Shown: one piece after another, positions 22,065-29,941 of the stretch | Numbering within the stretch: the stretch's first letter is position 1 | Layout of the letters: the number at the start of each line of letters is the position of its first letter | Assembly: GCF_030733545.1 (NCBI RefSeq) | Contig: NZ_JASHIU010000010.1 | Location: 1-64,000 of the forward strand | Length of the DNA: 64,000 bases | DNA from: Oceanicaulis sp. MMSF_3324 | GTDB taxonomy: Bacteria; Pseudomonadota; Alphaproteobacteria; Caulobacterales; Maricaulaceae | Reading direction: 5' to 3' | Position numbers and translations under genes: made by a program | Notes under the pieces: generated by a model | What the model was told of the DNA's origin: nothing | The model's database searches: none | The model's input: only the letters and a program-made list of their open reading frames with translations

Positions 22065-22505
22065 ATGAGCAATGATCCCACCCGCCTGAACATTGAACGC
22101 GCTCGTGAAGCCCTGGCTCGCGCGCGGCTGGATGATGTGGCGACGGCCGTCCGCGCGCCGCGCCCTGCGGACCTGTCCCGGCTTCAGGAGAACCAGGAAC
22201 GCGCCGAAAGTCTCAGCAGCCGCGCCGACGCCTTTCGCGACAGCGTGCGCACGCGTATGGGCCTGTCGGCGTATTCGGGCGGTTCCACGGGCTATACGGC
22301 GGGCCTGACGGGCATGGACGCCGCCCTATGCGACGCCGATGTCTGCGCCCCGGCCCCGCCCCGGATGACCGAGACATCACGCATTGCATTGATGGGCGAA
22401 GCCGAACGCGCGCCCGAGGTCAGCCCGGCACAGACGTCGGACACGACGGGCGCTAACGCGGCCCCATCAGAGCCGCGCCGCCGCAAGTTCCTGGGGCTGT
22501 TCTAG
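22065..22505 (+). CDS. Hypothetical protein downstream of the proteasome-like gene
   Basis: This 146-residue protein is not recognised. Residues 1-65 are helical and charged (LNIERAREALARARLDDVAT, then a LQENQERAESLSSRADAFRD coiled-coil-like stretch). The middle is low-complexity and rich in Gly, Ser and Thr, and the tail is disordered and ends in a basic cluster RRRKFLGLF. No signal peptide or membrane helix is visible. AGGAGG favours the second ATG at 22065 (5 nt spacing) over the one at 22062. It follows the Ntn-hydrolase-like gene by 38 nt in the same direction. It could be an adaptor, regulator or substrate of that enzyme, but only proximity supports this. Confidence 0.65.
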   Translation: MSNDPTRLNIERAREALARARLDDVATAVRAPRPADLSRLQENQERAESLSSRADAFRDSVRTRMGLSAYSGGSTGYTAGLTGMDAALCDADVCAPAPPRMTETSRIALMGEAERAPEVSPAQTSDTTGANAAPSEPRRRKFLGLF

Positions 22506-23002
22506 GCCGTCAGCAGGGTTTTGCAGATCGCTTCCAGGCCTGCCTGATCATCAGCGTCGAAGGCGTCGAGCTCGGCGGAGTCCACGTCCAGCACCGCCGC
22601 CAGCGCGCCTTCGGCGTCATAAACGGGGACGACGATTTCCGATTTCGACCGGCTGTCACAGGCGATATGGCCGGGAAAGGCTTCCACATCCCGCACCAGC
22701 TGGGTTTCACCGCTGGCCGCCGCCGCGCCGCACACGCCGCGGCCAAACGGGATGCGCAGACAGCCCAGCGTGCCCTGATAGGGGCCCACCACCAGCTCTT
22801 GCGGCTTGAGCGGGTCGACCACGTAAAAACCGGTCCAGAAAAAGCGCGGGCCGAAATTGTGCGCCAACAGGCAGGCCGCCGTCGCGTAGCGGGCCGTGGG
22901 GCTGGTTTCGCCCGCGACAATGGCGGCGACTTCCTTGCCAATCCGCACATAGGCCTCGGCCTTGGTCTCGCCTTCGACCGCGGTGCTCATCTCTTCGGCC
23001 AT
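22502..23002 (-). CDS. msrC: Free methionine-(R)-sulfoxide reductase (GAF domain)
   Basis: The 166-residue GAF-domain protein has all three fRMsr cysteines in their motifs: GTLGCLRIPFGRGVCG and then FPGHIACDSRSKSEIV. GPYQG, just before the first, helps to form the pocket. The enzyme reduces free methionine R-sulfoxide in the cytosol with thioredoxin. AGGAG lies about 7 nt before the ATG at 23002, so the longer frames to 23017 or 23041 are rejected. It overlaps the last 4 nt of the convergent hypothetical gene. It complements the methionine cycle genes of the window only in theme, not in operon. Confidence 0.95.
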   Translation of the reverse strand: MAEEMSTAVEGETKAEAYVRIGKEVAAIVAGETSPTARYATAACLLAHNFGPRFFWTGFYVVDPLKPQELVVGPYQGTLGCLRIPFGRGVCGAAAASGETQLVRDVEAFPGHIACDSRSKSEIVVPVYDAEGALAAVLDVDSAELDAFDADDQAGLEAICKTLLTA

Positions 23003-23199
23003 ATCGGGCTCCTGCATTCTGTCGTGTCGTGTTGAGCGCACATCTAGGCGCGCCAGCGCCCAGACGCCAGCCTTGGTGTGTCACGAAGTGTGATCACTCC
23101 GCGCTCACGCAGTCGTGCAAGCGTGTGTAGAGCGGTTACGCTGAAGCTGGCGTATGTCTGACCGGGCCGGCGCTCTGGCCGGAAAGATGGGAGCTGATC

Positions 23200-23658
23200 A
23201 TGCGTAAAGTCGTTTTCCTCGCCGCCGCCCTGGCTGTTACGGGCGCCGCCCTGCCCGCCGCGGCCGCTCATGCCGAAGACCCGATCTATACCGGACGCTT
23301 CAGCAACACCGCTGTCGGCGGCTATGACGCGGTGGCCTATCACACCGAGGGCGAAGCGGTTCGCGGCCAGCGCGCCTTCTCCACCGACTGGCGCGGCGCC
23401 GAATTCCGCTTCGCCAGCCAGGCCAATCTCGACCTGTTCCTGTCCGACCCGGAGGCCTATGCCCCGGCCTATGGCGGATACTGCGCCTGGGCCGTCTCCG
23501 AAGGCTACACCGCCAAGGGCGACCCCCAGGTCTGGAACATTGTCGATGGCGTCCTGTACCTGAACTATAATAGCCAGATCCAGGAGCGCTGGACCGCGGA
23601 CATTCCCGGCCATATCGAAAGCGCGAATGCGAACTATCCCGGCCTCGTGGACGAATAG
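23200..23658 (+). CDS. Secreted YHS-domain protein
   Basis: This 152-residue precursor has a signal peptide ending AAHAE. The mature chain is the periplasmic YHS type: the core opens with NTAVGGYDAVAYHTEG, continues through FRFASQANLDLFLSDPEAY, and ends in the YGGYCAWAVSEGYTAKGDP metal-domain signature and a WNIVDGVLYLNYN strand. Proteins of this family are thought to bind copper or another metal in the periplasm. It is followed after 9 nt by a DoxX-like membrane protein, and that by a D-glutamate-cyclase-like gene overlapping it, so the three form one operon. AGATGGGAG lies before the ATG. Confidence 0.88.
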   Translation: MRKVVFLAAALAVTGAALPAAAAHAEDPIYTGRFSNTAVGGYDAVAYHTEGEAVRGQRAFSTDWRGAEFRFASQANLDLFLSDPEAYAPAYGGYCAWAVSEGYTAKGDPQVWNIVDGVLYLNYNSQIQERWTADIPGHIESANANYPGLVDE

Positions 23659-23667
23659 GCGACAGAT

Positions 23668-24168
23668 ATGGCTGGGTCTGTTCTTCGTAAAATCGCCGCC
23701 TACGGGCTGGGCCTCTGGATTTCCGCGATCTTTGTGGATTCCCTGCGCTTCAAGTTCACCGGGCATGAAACGCCCCGGCACATCTTTGAAACCCTGCGCG
23801 ACTGGTCCGGGATCGATCTGTTCTATCCCGCCGGTCCCTGGATCATCGGCGTGGCGGAGCTGAGCGCCGCCCTTCTGTTGCTGGGCGTTCCAGTGCTCAT
23901 CCGTCTGACGACGCGCCAATCGCGACACGCAGCGCTGAGTCAGACTCTGGGCGGTTTGCTGGCGGCGGGGGTGATGAGTGGAGCCATCGTGTTTCACCTG
24001 TTCACCCCGCTGGGCATTGAAACCCCGACCGCCTGGATCGCCGGTCAACCGACCGAATGGAGCCCGGCCTTGTTTATTGCCGCTTGCCTGACATGGGTCG
24101 CAGGGGTGATGGTGGTCATCCTGCGCAGCGGCGAGGCGCTGCGCATGTCGAAAGGACACCCAGGCTGA
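23668..24168 (+). CDS. DoxX-like inner-membrane protein
   Basis: The 166-residue protein has four predicted transmembrane helices, at about residues 9-27, 62-80, 92-112 and 133-152. The opening GLGLWISAIFVDSLRFKFTG and the following HIFETLRDWSG fit DoxX/DUF417-type quinone-linked membrane proteins. Its exact activity is unknown. It sits between the secreted YHS protein (9 nt upstream) and the DUF4392 gene, whose ATG overlaps its TGA, which argues for tight co-expression. A role in metal or thiol handling with the YHS protein is possible, but only context supports it. Confidence 0.75.
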   Translation: MAGSVLRKIAAYGLGLWISAIFVDSLRFKFTGHETPRHIFETLRDWSGIDLFYPAGPWIIGVAELSAALLLLGVPVLIRLTTRQSRHAALSQTLGGLLAAGVMSGAIVFHLFTPLGIETPTAWIAGQPTEWSPALFIAACLTWVAGVMVVILRSGEALRMSKGHPG

Positions 24169-25091
24169 TGCCCTACGCCCCCGTCTCTGAAGACGCCTCC
24201 GTCGAGCGCGTCGCGCTGTTCACAGCGCTGGAGGCGGAATTGGCGCTGGGCGCCAGCCGCGGGGCGGACAAGCTCGCCCCCTTTGCGGCGGGCGGACTGG
24301 AGCGGGCGGCGCGCCATCTGGCGCACACCCGCAGCCCCGTCGCGCTGTTCACCGGATTTTATGTGGCCCACGCTGACACCCCCGCCGCCGAAACGGACGG
24401 GCCGCTGGCGGTGCTGGCGATCGCCGAAGCGCTGTGCGCCCTGGGCCGTGAGGTCGTGATCGTCACCGATGCGCCCTGTGCGCCTGTTCTGGACCATCTG
24501 GTGGCCGAGGCGGGCCTGCCGACAGACAGGCTTCTATCGCCTGACACTGTCGAGGCGCTGGACCCCGCCCTCAAGGCGCGCGGGGTGGAAACCGTGTTCG
24601 CCATCGAGCGGCCGGGCCGGGCGATCGACGGGCGCTGCTATTCCATGCGCGCGCGGGATCTGAGCGCACACACCCTCGCCTTTGATGGCGTCTTTGCACC
24701 GCGTTCGGGCTATACCCGTCTCGCGGCCGGGGATGGCGGTAATGAGATCGGCATGGGCGCCCTGCCCAAATCCGCGCTCTTCACCCATATCGACCAGGGT
24801 CAGACCATCGCCTGCGCCACAGGCGCGGATGCGTTGATCGTCACCGGCGTCAGTCACTGGACCAGCTACGCGCTCGCAGCCGCGATGGCCCATATCGCCC
24901 CCGATGATGCGCCAGTCTGGCGTGATGCGGTCAGCGATGCGCGGGAATGCCACCGCCTGTCCGCCGCGCTCAATGCCGGCGCTGTGGACGGTGTGACCGC
25001 CAAGGCGACGCCGACAATTGACGGCCTGCCGCTTGAAACCCATCTGGCCAAGCGTGACCGCCTGTTCGCCAGGCTCAAGGACGCGGCATAG
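24168..25091 (+). CDS. D-glutamate cyclase-like (DUF4392) protein
   Basis: The 307-residue protein matches the glutamate cyclase-like C-terminal domain (DUF4392). The parts that show this are VALFTGFYVAHADTPAAETD followed by GPLAVLAIAEALCALG, the middle FAIERPG and the nucleotide-loop-like GDGGNEIGMGAL near residue 195. In mitochondria and Bacillus the family turns D-glutamate into 5-oxo-D-proline. Bacterial members with the same domain may act on other substrates. Its ATG overlaps the TGA of the DoxX-like gene (ATGA type), so translation is coupled. An 80-residue longer frame from 24057 is a shadow of the upstream gene. Confidence 0.85.
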   Translation: MPYAPVSEDASVERVALFTALEAELALGASRGADKLAPFAAGGLERAARHLAHTRSPVALFTGFYVAHADTPAAETDGPLAVLAIAEALCALGREVVIVTDAPCAPVLDHLVAEAGLPTDRLLSPDTVEALDPALKARGVETVFAIERPGRAIDGRCYSMRARDLSAHTLAFDGVFAPRSGYTRLAAGDGGNEIGMGALPKSALFTHIDQGQTIACATGADALIVTGVSHWTSYALAAAMAHIAPDDAPVWRDAVSDARECHRLSAALNAGAVDGVTAKATPTIDGLPLETHLAKRDRLFARLKDAA

Positions 25092-25157
25092 GTCTTGAGC
25101 CACGCCAAACACTATCCCGCATTCCCCTCCCTCTTCTGCGATTATGTCACGCGCGAT

Positions 25158-25183
25158 GGAACATCTGCGCGCGCAAGGGCGTT
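25158..25183 (+). promoter_or_regulatory. EcfG-type general stress promoter before the aldehyde dehydrogenase
   Basis: GGAAC, 17 nt, then CGTT matches the EcfG consensus exactly. It ends 39 nt before the ATG at 25223 and points to it. Confidence 0.65.
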
Positions 25184-25222
25184 TCTCCCCTAATGCGAAA
25201 ACGCAAAATGCGGAGGCTCCCC

Positions 25223-26596
25223 ATGGCTCAACTCACGACCATCAATCCCGCCACCAATGAAACGCTCAAGCACTATGACCTCATGTCGGACAATGAGGTC
25301 GAAACGGCGATCGCGCGCTGCCATACCGCTTATGAGGACTGGCGCCTAAAAAGCCTCAAGGATCGCGCGCGCATCATCCGCGAGATTGCCAAAACACTGC
25401 GCGACAACAAGGACGCCTTCGCCGAGTTGATGACCCGCGAAACCGGCAAGCTCTTCAAGGACGGTCAGGCCGAAATCGATCTGTGCGCGCAGATCTGTGA
25501 GTACACCGCCGATGAAGGCCCGACCGAGCTGGCCGATGAAACGCGTGATCGCCCCAACGGCAAGGGTCTTGTCACCTATTCGCCGGTGGGCGTGGTCTAT
25601 GGCATCCAGCCGTGGAATTTCCCGTGCTATCAGGCCGTGCGCTATTCCATCGCCAATCTGATGGCGGGCAATGGCGTCCTGCTCAAGCACGCCGAGTCCT
25701 GCACCGGCAGCGGGCTCTTCCTGAAAAAGCTCTATGAGCAAGCCGGTCTGCCCAAGGATCTGTTCACCGTCCTGCTGATCGATCACGATCAGTCCGATGA
25801 CGTCATCGCCCACGACAAGGTGCGCGGCGTCACTCTGACCGGGAGTGAAGGCGCGGGCAAGACCGTCGCGGCCAAAGCCGGCGAAGCGCTGAAGAAGACC
25901 GTGCTCGAGCTGGGCTCCAACGACGCCTACATCATCCTTGAGGACGCCGATCTGGAACTTGCGGTGAAGACTTGCGTGCAGGCGCGCCTGTTCAATAACG
26001 GCCAGACCTGCGTGAACGGCAAGCGCTTCATCGTCACCGACAAGCACTATGACGCGTTCGTCGAGCGCTATGCTCAGGCCATGACCGAGATCGAGCTGGG
26101 CGATCCCATGAAGGACGACACCGAGCTCGGCCCGATGTCGCGCACCGAACTGCGTGACCAGCTGCACGAGCAGGTCCGCGAGAGCCTTGAAAAGGGGGCG
26201 CGCGCCCTGTGTGGCGGCGAAGTCCCCGATCGCGAAGGCGCCTATTATCCCGCCACGGTGCTCGTGGACGTTAAACCGGGCCAGCCCGCCTATGACGACG
26301 AATTGTTTGGTCCGGTCGCTTCGGTCATTCGCGCCAAGGACGATGAGGACGCCATGCGCATCGCCAATGACAGCCGCTATGGCCTGGGCGGCGGTATCTT
26401 CTCCAAGGATGAAGACAAGGCGATGAAGCTGGCGCGTGACCATTTCGACACCGGCATGGTCATGATCAATGGCTATGATATCGCCACCCCGAACCTGCCC
26501 TTCGGCGGCGTGAAGAACTCCGGCTATGGCCGCGAGCATGGCGGCTTCGGCATGAAGGAGTTCGTCAACGCCAAGGCCGTTTCGGTCCTCTACTGA
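25223..26596 (+). CDS. NAD(P)-dependent succinate-semialdehyde dehydrogenase family (Sad/GabD-like)
   Basis: This is a 457-residue aldehyde dehydrogenase. It shows the substrate-tunnel PWNFPCYQAVRY, the cofactor loop TGSEGAGKTVAAKAG, the general base in LELGSNDAYI and the nucleophile Cys in NNGQTCVNGKRF. Length and the ELGSND variant fit Sad/YneI-like succinate-semialdehyde dehydrogenases. Other aliphatic aldehydes remain possible. GGAGG is 6 nt before the ATG at 25223; a start at 25193 gives a short basic extension and is rejected. An EcfG-type promoter stands upstream, so it may be a stress-induced aldehyde detoxification or GABA-shunt enzyme. No transaminase is adjacent. Confidence 0.92.
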   Translation: MAQLTTINPATNETLKHYDLMSDNEVETAIARCHTAYEDWRLKSLKDRARIIREIAKTLRDNKDAFAELMTRETGKLFKDGQAEIDLCAQICEYTADEGPTELADETRDRPNGKGLVTYSPVGVVYGIQPWNFPCYQAVRYSIANLMAGNGVLLKHAESCTGSGLFLKKLYEQAGLPKDLFTVLLIDHDQSDDVIAHDKVRGVTLTGSEGAGKTVAAKAGEALKKTVLELGSNDAYIILEDADLELAVKTCVQARLFNNGQTCVNGKRFIVTDKHYDAFVERYAQAMTEIELGDPMKDDTELGPMSRTELRDQLHEQVRESLEKGARALCGGEVPDREGAYYPATVLVDVKPGQPAYDDELFGPVASVIRAKDDEDAMRIANDSRYGLGGGIFSKDEDKAMKLARDHFDTGMVMINGYDIATPNLPFGGVKNSGYGREHGGFGMKEFVNAKAVSVLY

Positions 26597-26828
26597 CCGC
26601 CGCGCCAACACATATCAATGTCCGCCTGTGGACAGACCGGGTCGGCGTTTATCGCTGAACTCCAGGCCCTTTCATCTCGCGCAGCGCTTTATGCTTTTCA
26701 CTTCACGCGCAAGCGAAGATTAGGCCCGCCCCCCTTTTTCTGCACCGCAATCGATACAGCTTAGGGTCTGAGAGGCGGATCGCCCGCTTCGTAACCGGAC
26801 TTTAGAGACGCCAATCGAGGAGACAATC

Positions 26829-27536
26829 ATGGCGAGCTACGCAATCTTCGGCGGTGCAGGCGGTGTCGGCTCGGCGCTGGCGCGCAGCCTCACCTCCAAT
26901 GGTCACGAAGTTCACCTGATCGGGCGCACGGAAGACAGCCTGTCCGAACTCGCCGAGGAGATTGGCGCGAGCTACGCCGTCGCCGACGCCACCGACAGCG
27001 ATGCGGTTGAAAAGGCGATCGGGCAAGGCCCGGAAGCGCTGGACGGCATGGCCTATGCCGTAGGCACGATTGATCTCAAACCCATGCGCCGCGTCACCGC
27101 AGAGGACATGCGCCACGCCTTTGACGTCAATGTCATCGGCGCGCTGAACGCCGCCCGCGCCAGCCGCGAGCGCATGGGCAAGGACAGCGCCATGGTGCTG
27201 TTCTCCTCCGTCGCCGCCCAGAAGGGCTTTCAGAACCATACCGCCATCGCCTCGGCCAAGGGCGCGCTCGAAGCGCTAACCCGTCAGCTGGCCGCTGAGT
27301 ACGCGCCCAAGACGCGCGTCAACGCCATTGCTCTGAGCCTGACCGACACGCCGCTCGCCTCATCGGTACTCAAGAGTGACGCCATGCGCGACGGCATCGC
27401 CAAGAGCCACGCCCTGCAGCGCCTGGGTCAGCCCGAGGACCCGGCCGCCCTCGCCCGCTTCCTCTTGTCGGATGAATCAAGCTGGATGACGGGAACCATC
27501 CTGAATGTGGATGGCGGACGGACAGCGCTCGCCTGA
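26829..27536 (+). CDS. SDR-family oxidoreductase with non-canonical active site
   Basis: The 235-residue Rossmann protein has the short-chain dehydrogenase cofactor motif GGAGGVGSALA, the NNAG-equivalent region YAVGTIDLKP, and the LFSSVAAQKGF serine. The canonical YxxxK is replaced: the segment reads NHTAIASAKGALEALTRQ, with Ile where the catalytic Tyr should be and the lysine kept. This NHxxIAxAK form occurs in a divergent SDR subgroup, so it is probably not a decayed gene. Substrate is unknown. GAGGAG is 7 nt before the ATG. A terminator follows at 27566. The gene stands alone. Confidence 0.88.
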   Translation: MASYAIFGGAGGVGSALARSLTSNGHEVHLIGRTEDSLSELAEEIGASYAVADATDSDAVEKAIGQGPEALDGMAYAVGTIDLKPMRRVTAEDMRHAFDVNVIGALNAARASRERMGKDSAMVLFSSVAAQKGFQNHTAIASAKGALEALTRQLAAEYAPKTRVNAIALSLTDTPLASSVLKSDAMRDGIAKSHALQRLGQPEDPAALARFLLSDESSWMTGTILNVDGGRTALA

Positions 27537-27565
27537 TCCCGAACCCAATTATCAGGCTTCAAGTT

Positions 27566-27603
27566 CGCCCCTTTGCAGCCCGCCTGCAAGGGGGCGTTTC
27601 TTG
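27566..27603 (+). terminator. Rho-independent terminator after the SDR gene
   Basis: A 13-bp stem (CGCCCCTTTGCAG / CTGCAAGGGGGCG, one G-U pair) with a CCCGC loop is followed by TTTCTT, 29 nt after the SDR stop. Confidence 0.78.
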
Positions 27604-27725
27604 TCCGGTCACTGGACAATACGACCGCTGCGCCGTGATGATGCATTTCTCGCCCGCCGCTCAAGAGCCGTCCGGCTATTCCGCAACGCCTCATCAATCC
27701 GCCTTCAACACCGAAAGCGCCCGCC

Positions 27726-29114
27726 ATGACATGCCTGAAAACACCGCTCGCCCTCTGTCTGACTGTCACGCTGGCCGGGCTCATGACGGGGATGTCGGCG
27801 CTGGCGCAAGACCCGTCTGCGCCGGTTTACCCCCTGCGCGACACCGAAGTGAGCGATCCCGAGCTTCCGCCCATCCTCCCCTTGCGTGACCGGGCCGTTG
27901 TGATCGACCGCATTCTTGAAGAGCGCTTGGACACGATCATCCCGCAGATTATGCGCGAACAGGGCGTGTCCATGTGGGTGCTGATGGCGCGGGAGTATTT
28001 CGAAGAGCCCGTGGTCGAGAGCCTGCTGGATGCGCGCAGCATGGCGGCGCGCCGCCGCACCATCCTCATCTTCTCTGATCCCGGCGACGGCCAGCCCATC
28101 GAACGGCTGACGGTCAGCCGCTATGGTCTGGCGGGCCTGTTCGAGCCGTCCTGGAACCCCGACGAAGAACCGGACCAGTGGCAGGCCGTGGCCGACATCA
28201 TCGCAGACCGCGACCCGGCCAATATCGCCATCAACTTTTCCGATCTGACCGCCTTTGGCGACGGCATGACCCTCAGCCAGCACCGGCTCATGATGAATGC
28301 CCTGCCCGCCGACTATCACGAGCGCATCGTCTCGGGTGAAACGCTCGCCGTCCGCTGGCTGGAAACCCGCACCCCGTCCGAGCTCGAGATCTATCCCGGC
28401 GTGGTGCGCATCGCCCATGCCCTGATCGACCGCGCCTTGTCGGACGCCGTGATCACGCCGGGGGTGACCACCGCCGACGATGTGGTCTGGTGGTATCGCG
28501 AGGAAGTGTCCCGCCTGGGCCTAACGCCCTGGTTCCACCCCTCCATCGGCATCCAGCGCGAAGGCGCCGACGCCATGCTACGCGGCGACACGGTGATCGA
28601 ACCGGGCGACCTGTTGTGGACCGATTTCGGGATCACCTATCTGCGCCTCAGCACCGACACCCAGCATCTCGCCTATGTGCTCAAACCCGGCGAGACCCAA
28701 GCGCCAGAAGGCCTGCAGCAAGGCCTCGCCGCCAGCAATCGGGTTCAGGACATTTTGATGTCGCACTTTGAAACAGGGCTGAGCGGCAATGAGGTATTGG
28801 CGCGGGCGCGCGCCGAAGCGATCTCGGAAGGGCTCGACCCGTCGATCTATTCCCACCCTATCGGCACGCACGGCCATGGCGCCGGCCCCGCCATCGGCTT
28901 CTGGGACAATCAGGACGCCGATCCGCGCGGCGCCGGGCCGATCAACGCGAACACCGCCTGGTCGATCGAGTTGACCTCCTACAACGCGGTGCCCGAATGG
29001 GGCGGCCAGGTGGTGGATTTCCGCACCGAGGAAGACGCTTTCTTCGACGGTGAAACCGTCCGCTTCCTCGACGGCCGCCAAACCGAGATCAAACTCATCG
29101 GTTCGGAGGAGTAA
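27726..29114 (+). CDS. Secreted M24 (Xaa-Pro aminopeptidase-like) metallopeptidase
   Basis: The 462-residue precursor starts with a signal peptide ending ALAQD. The C-terminal half is the pita-bread fold. Metal ligands are visible as LLWTDFGITYL (Asp), GTHGHGAGPAIG (His), SIELTSYN (Glu) and the last EEDAFF-type Glu. The N-terminal half is the creatinase-like domain. It probably cleaves X-Pro or related peptides in the periplasm. The start has only a weak ribosome binding site. An AlkB-like frame begins right after its stop with unusual start signals. The gene fits the peptide-scavenging set of the window (DPP IV, gluzincin). Confidence 0.88.
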   Translation: MTCLKTPLALCLTVTLAGLMTGMSALAQDPSAPVYPLRDTEVSDPELPPILPLRDRAVVIDRILEERLDTIIPQIMREQGVSMWVLMAREYFEEPVVESLLDARSMAARRRTILIFSDPGDGQPIERLTVSRYGLAGLFEPSWNPDEEPDQWQAVADIIADRDPANIAINFSDLTAFGDGMTLSQHRLMMNALPADYHERIVSGETLAVRWLETRTPSELEIYPGVVRIAHALIDRALSDAVITPGVTTADDVVWWYREEVSRLGLTPWFHPSIGIQREGADAMLRGDTVIEPGDLLWTDFGITYLRLSTDTQHLAYVLKPGETQAPEGLQQGLAASNRVQDILMSHFETGLSGNEVLARARAEAISEGLDPSIYSHPIGTHGHGAGPAIGFWDNQDADPRGAGPINANTAWSIELTSYNAVPEWGGQVVDFRTEEDAFFDGETVRFLDGRQTEIKLIGSEE

Positions 29115-29173
29115 GGCTCCCTCACGGCGCGCGTCTTCTGAACTCCTACATTTTCAGCCAAACCGCTGAAGCC

Positions 29174-29668
29174 TTGCTTGCGACGGTGGATGGCCAGCCC
29201 TGGCGCTCTGACCTCAAACGCCGGGTCCAGCACTATGGCTGTGGCTATGATTACCGCGCCCGGACCGTGAGCCCGGATATGCGGCTCGGGCCTCTGCCTG
29301 ACTGGCTCGCGCCCCTCGCTCAAAACATCGCTCAAATAGCCGAGTTTGACGCCATCCCCGATCAGGTCATCATCGATGAATATGAGCCAGGGCAAGGCAT
29401 ATCGGCCCCTATCGATTGCGCGCCCTGCTTTGGTCCCGCCATCGCCTCCCTCAGCCTGACCGGCAGCACGCAGATGGATCTGCGGAACACGCACACGGAT
29501 GATCGTATCAGTCTGCGACTGGAACCCCGCTCACTCCTGATCCTGTCAGGTGAAGCGCGCTATGACTGGAGCCACGAAATTCCGGCGCGTAAATCCGATG
29601 TGATCAAGGGCGTGCGCCAGCCCAGAACTCGCCGCGTGTCGCTGACCTTCCGGACAGTGACGTTCTAG
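29174..29668 (+). CDS. AlkB-like 2-oxoglutarate dioxygenase homologue, probably inactive or decayed
   Basis: The chain follows the AlkB pattern closely (LLATVDGQPWRSDLKRRVQH, YDYRAR, FGPAIASLSL, WSHEIPARKSD, RRVSLTFR), but the iron-binding HxD is altered. Where HID is expected the sequence reads SAPIDC, so His is Pro. The later His and Arg ligands remain. Homology appears to extend upstream through LLNSYIFSQTAEA, yet no ATG or GTG exists between the in-frame stop at 29051 and the TTG at 29174; only CTG at 29138 could serve. Both signs suggest loss of DNA-repair activity or a pseudogene. The M24 gene ends 60 nt upstream, and a tRNA lies 18 nt downstream on the other strand. Confidence 0.6.
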   Translation: MLATVDGQPWRSDLKRRVQHYGCGYDYRARTVSPDMRLGPLPDWLAPLAQNIAQIAEFDAIPDQVIIDEYEPGQGISAPIDCAPCFGPAIASLSLTGSTQMDLRNTHTDDRISLRLEPRSLLILSGEARYDWSHEIPARKSDVIKGVRQPRTRRVSLTFRTVTF

Positions 29669-29686
29669 GTCCAGGCATTATGGAAA

Positions 29687-29763
29687 TGGTGGGCCCGGAG
29701 GGACTCGAACCCCCAACCAAGCGGTTATGAGCCGCCGACTCTAACCAATTGAGCTACAGGCCC
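29687..29763 (-). tRNA. tRNA-Ile2 (anticodon CAT, lysidine-modified)
   Basis: Read on the minus strand the gene folds into a full cloverleaf. The acceptor GGGCCTG pairs with CGGGCCC, discriminator A and encoded CCA follow, the anticodon arm is GGCGG-CTCATAA-CCGCT, and the T arm GGGGG-TTCGAGT-CCCTC. The anticodon is CAT. It is not the initiator, because base 1 pairs with base 72. The C4-G69 and C5-G68 pairs and the anticodon stem resemble tRNA-Ile2, whose C34 is modified to lysidine by TilS to read AUA, rather than elongator tRNA-Met. The isotype is therefore probable, not proven. Confidence 0.88.
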
Positions 29764-29853
29764 GCTGAGAAATCAGCTTGGATGCTTGATAGCGCGTGAG
29801 GCGAATTTGGCAAAGCAGGGATGACGGCGGGACGCAGCTGAATATCCGTTCAG

Positions 29854-29878
29854 GGAACGGCCATGAAACCACCGCGTT
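29854..29878 (+). promoter_or_regulatory. EcfG-type general stress promoter before a SIMPL gene
   Basis: GGAAC, 16 nt, then CGTT. It ends 63 nt before the SIMPL start at 29942. Exact consensus match with allowed spacing. Confidence 0.62.
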
Positions 29879-29941
29879 TCAGCCATGAGCCTGTCGCTTG
29901 GCGGGGCTTTGATGAATTTAACACAGACTGGGAGCGCTATT

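Noticed and set aside
29687..29763. Initiator tRNA-Met
   Set aside because: Base 1 pairs with base 72 and the anticodon stem lacks the three G-C pairs of initiators; Ile2 fits better.
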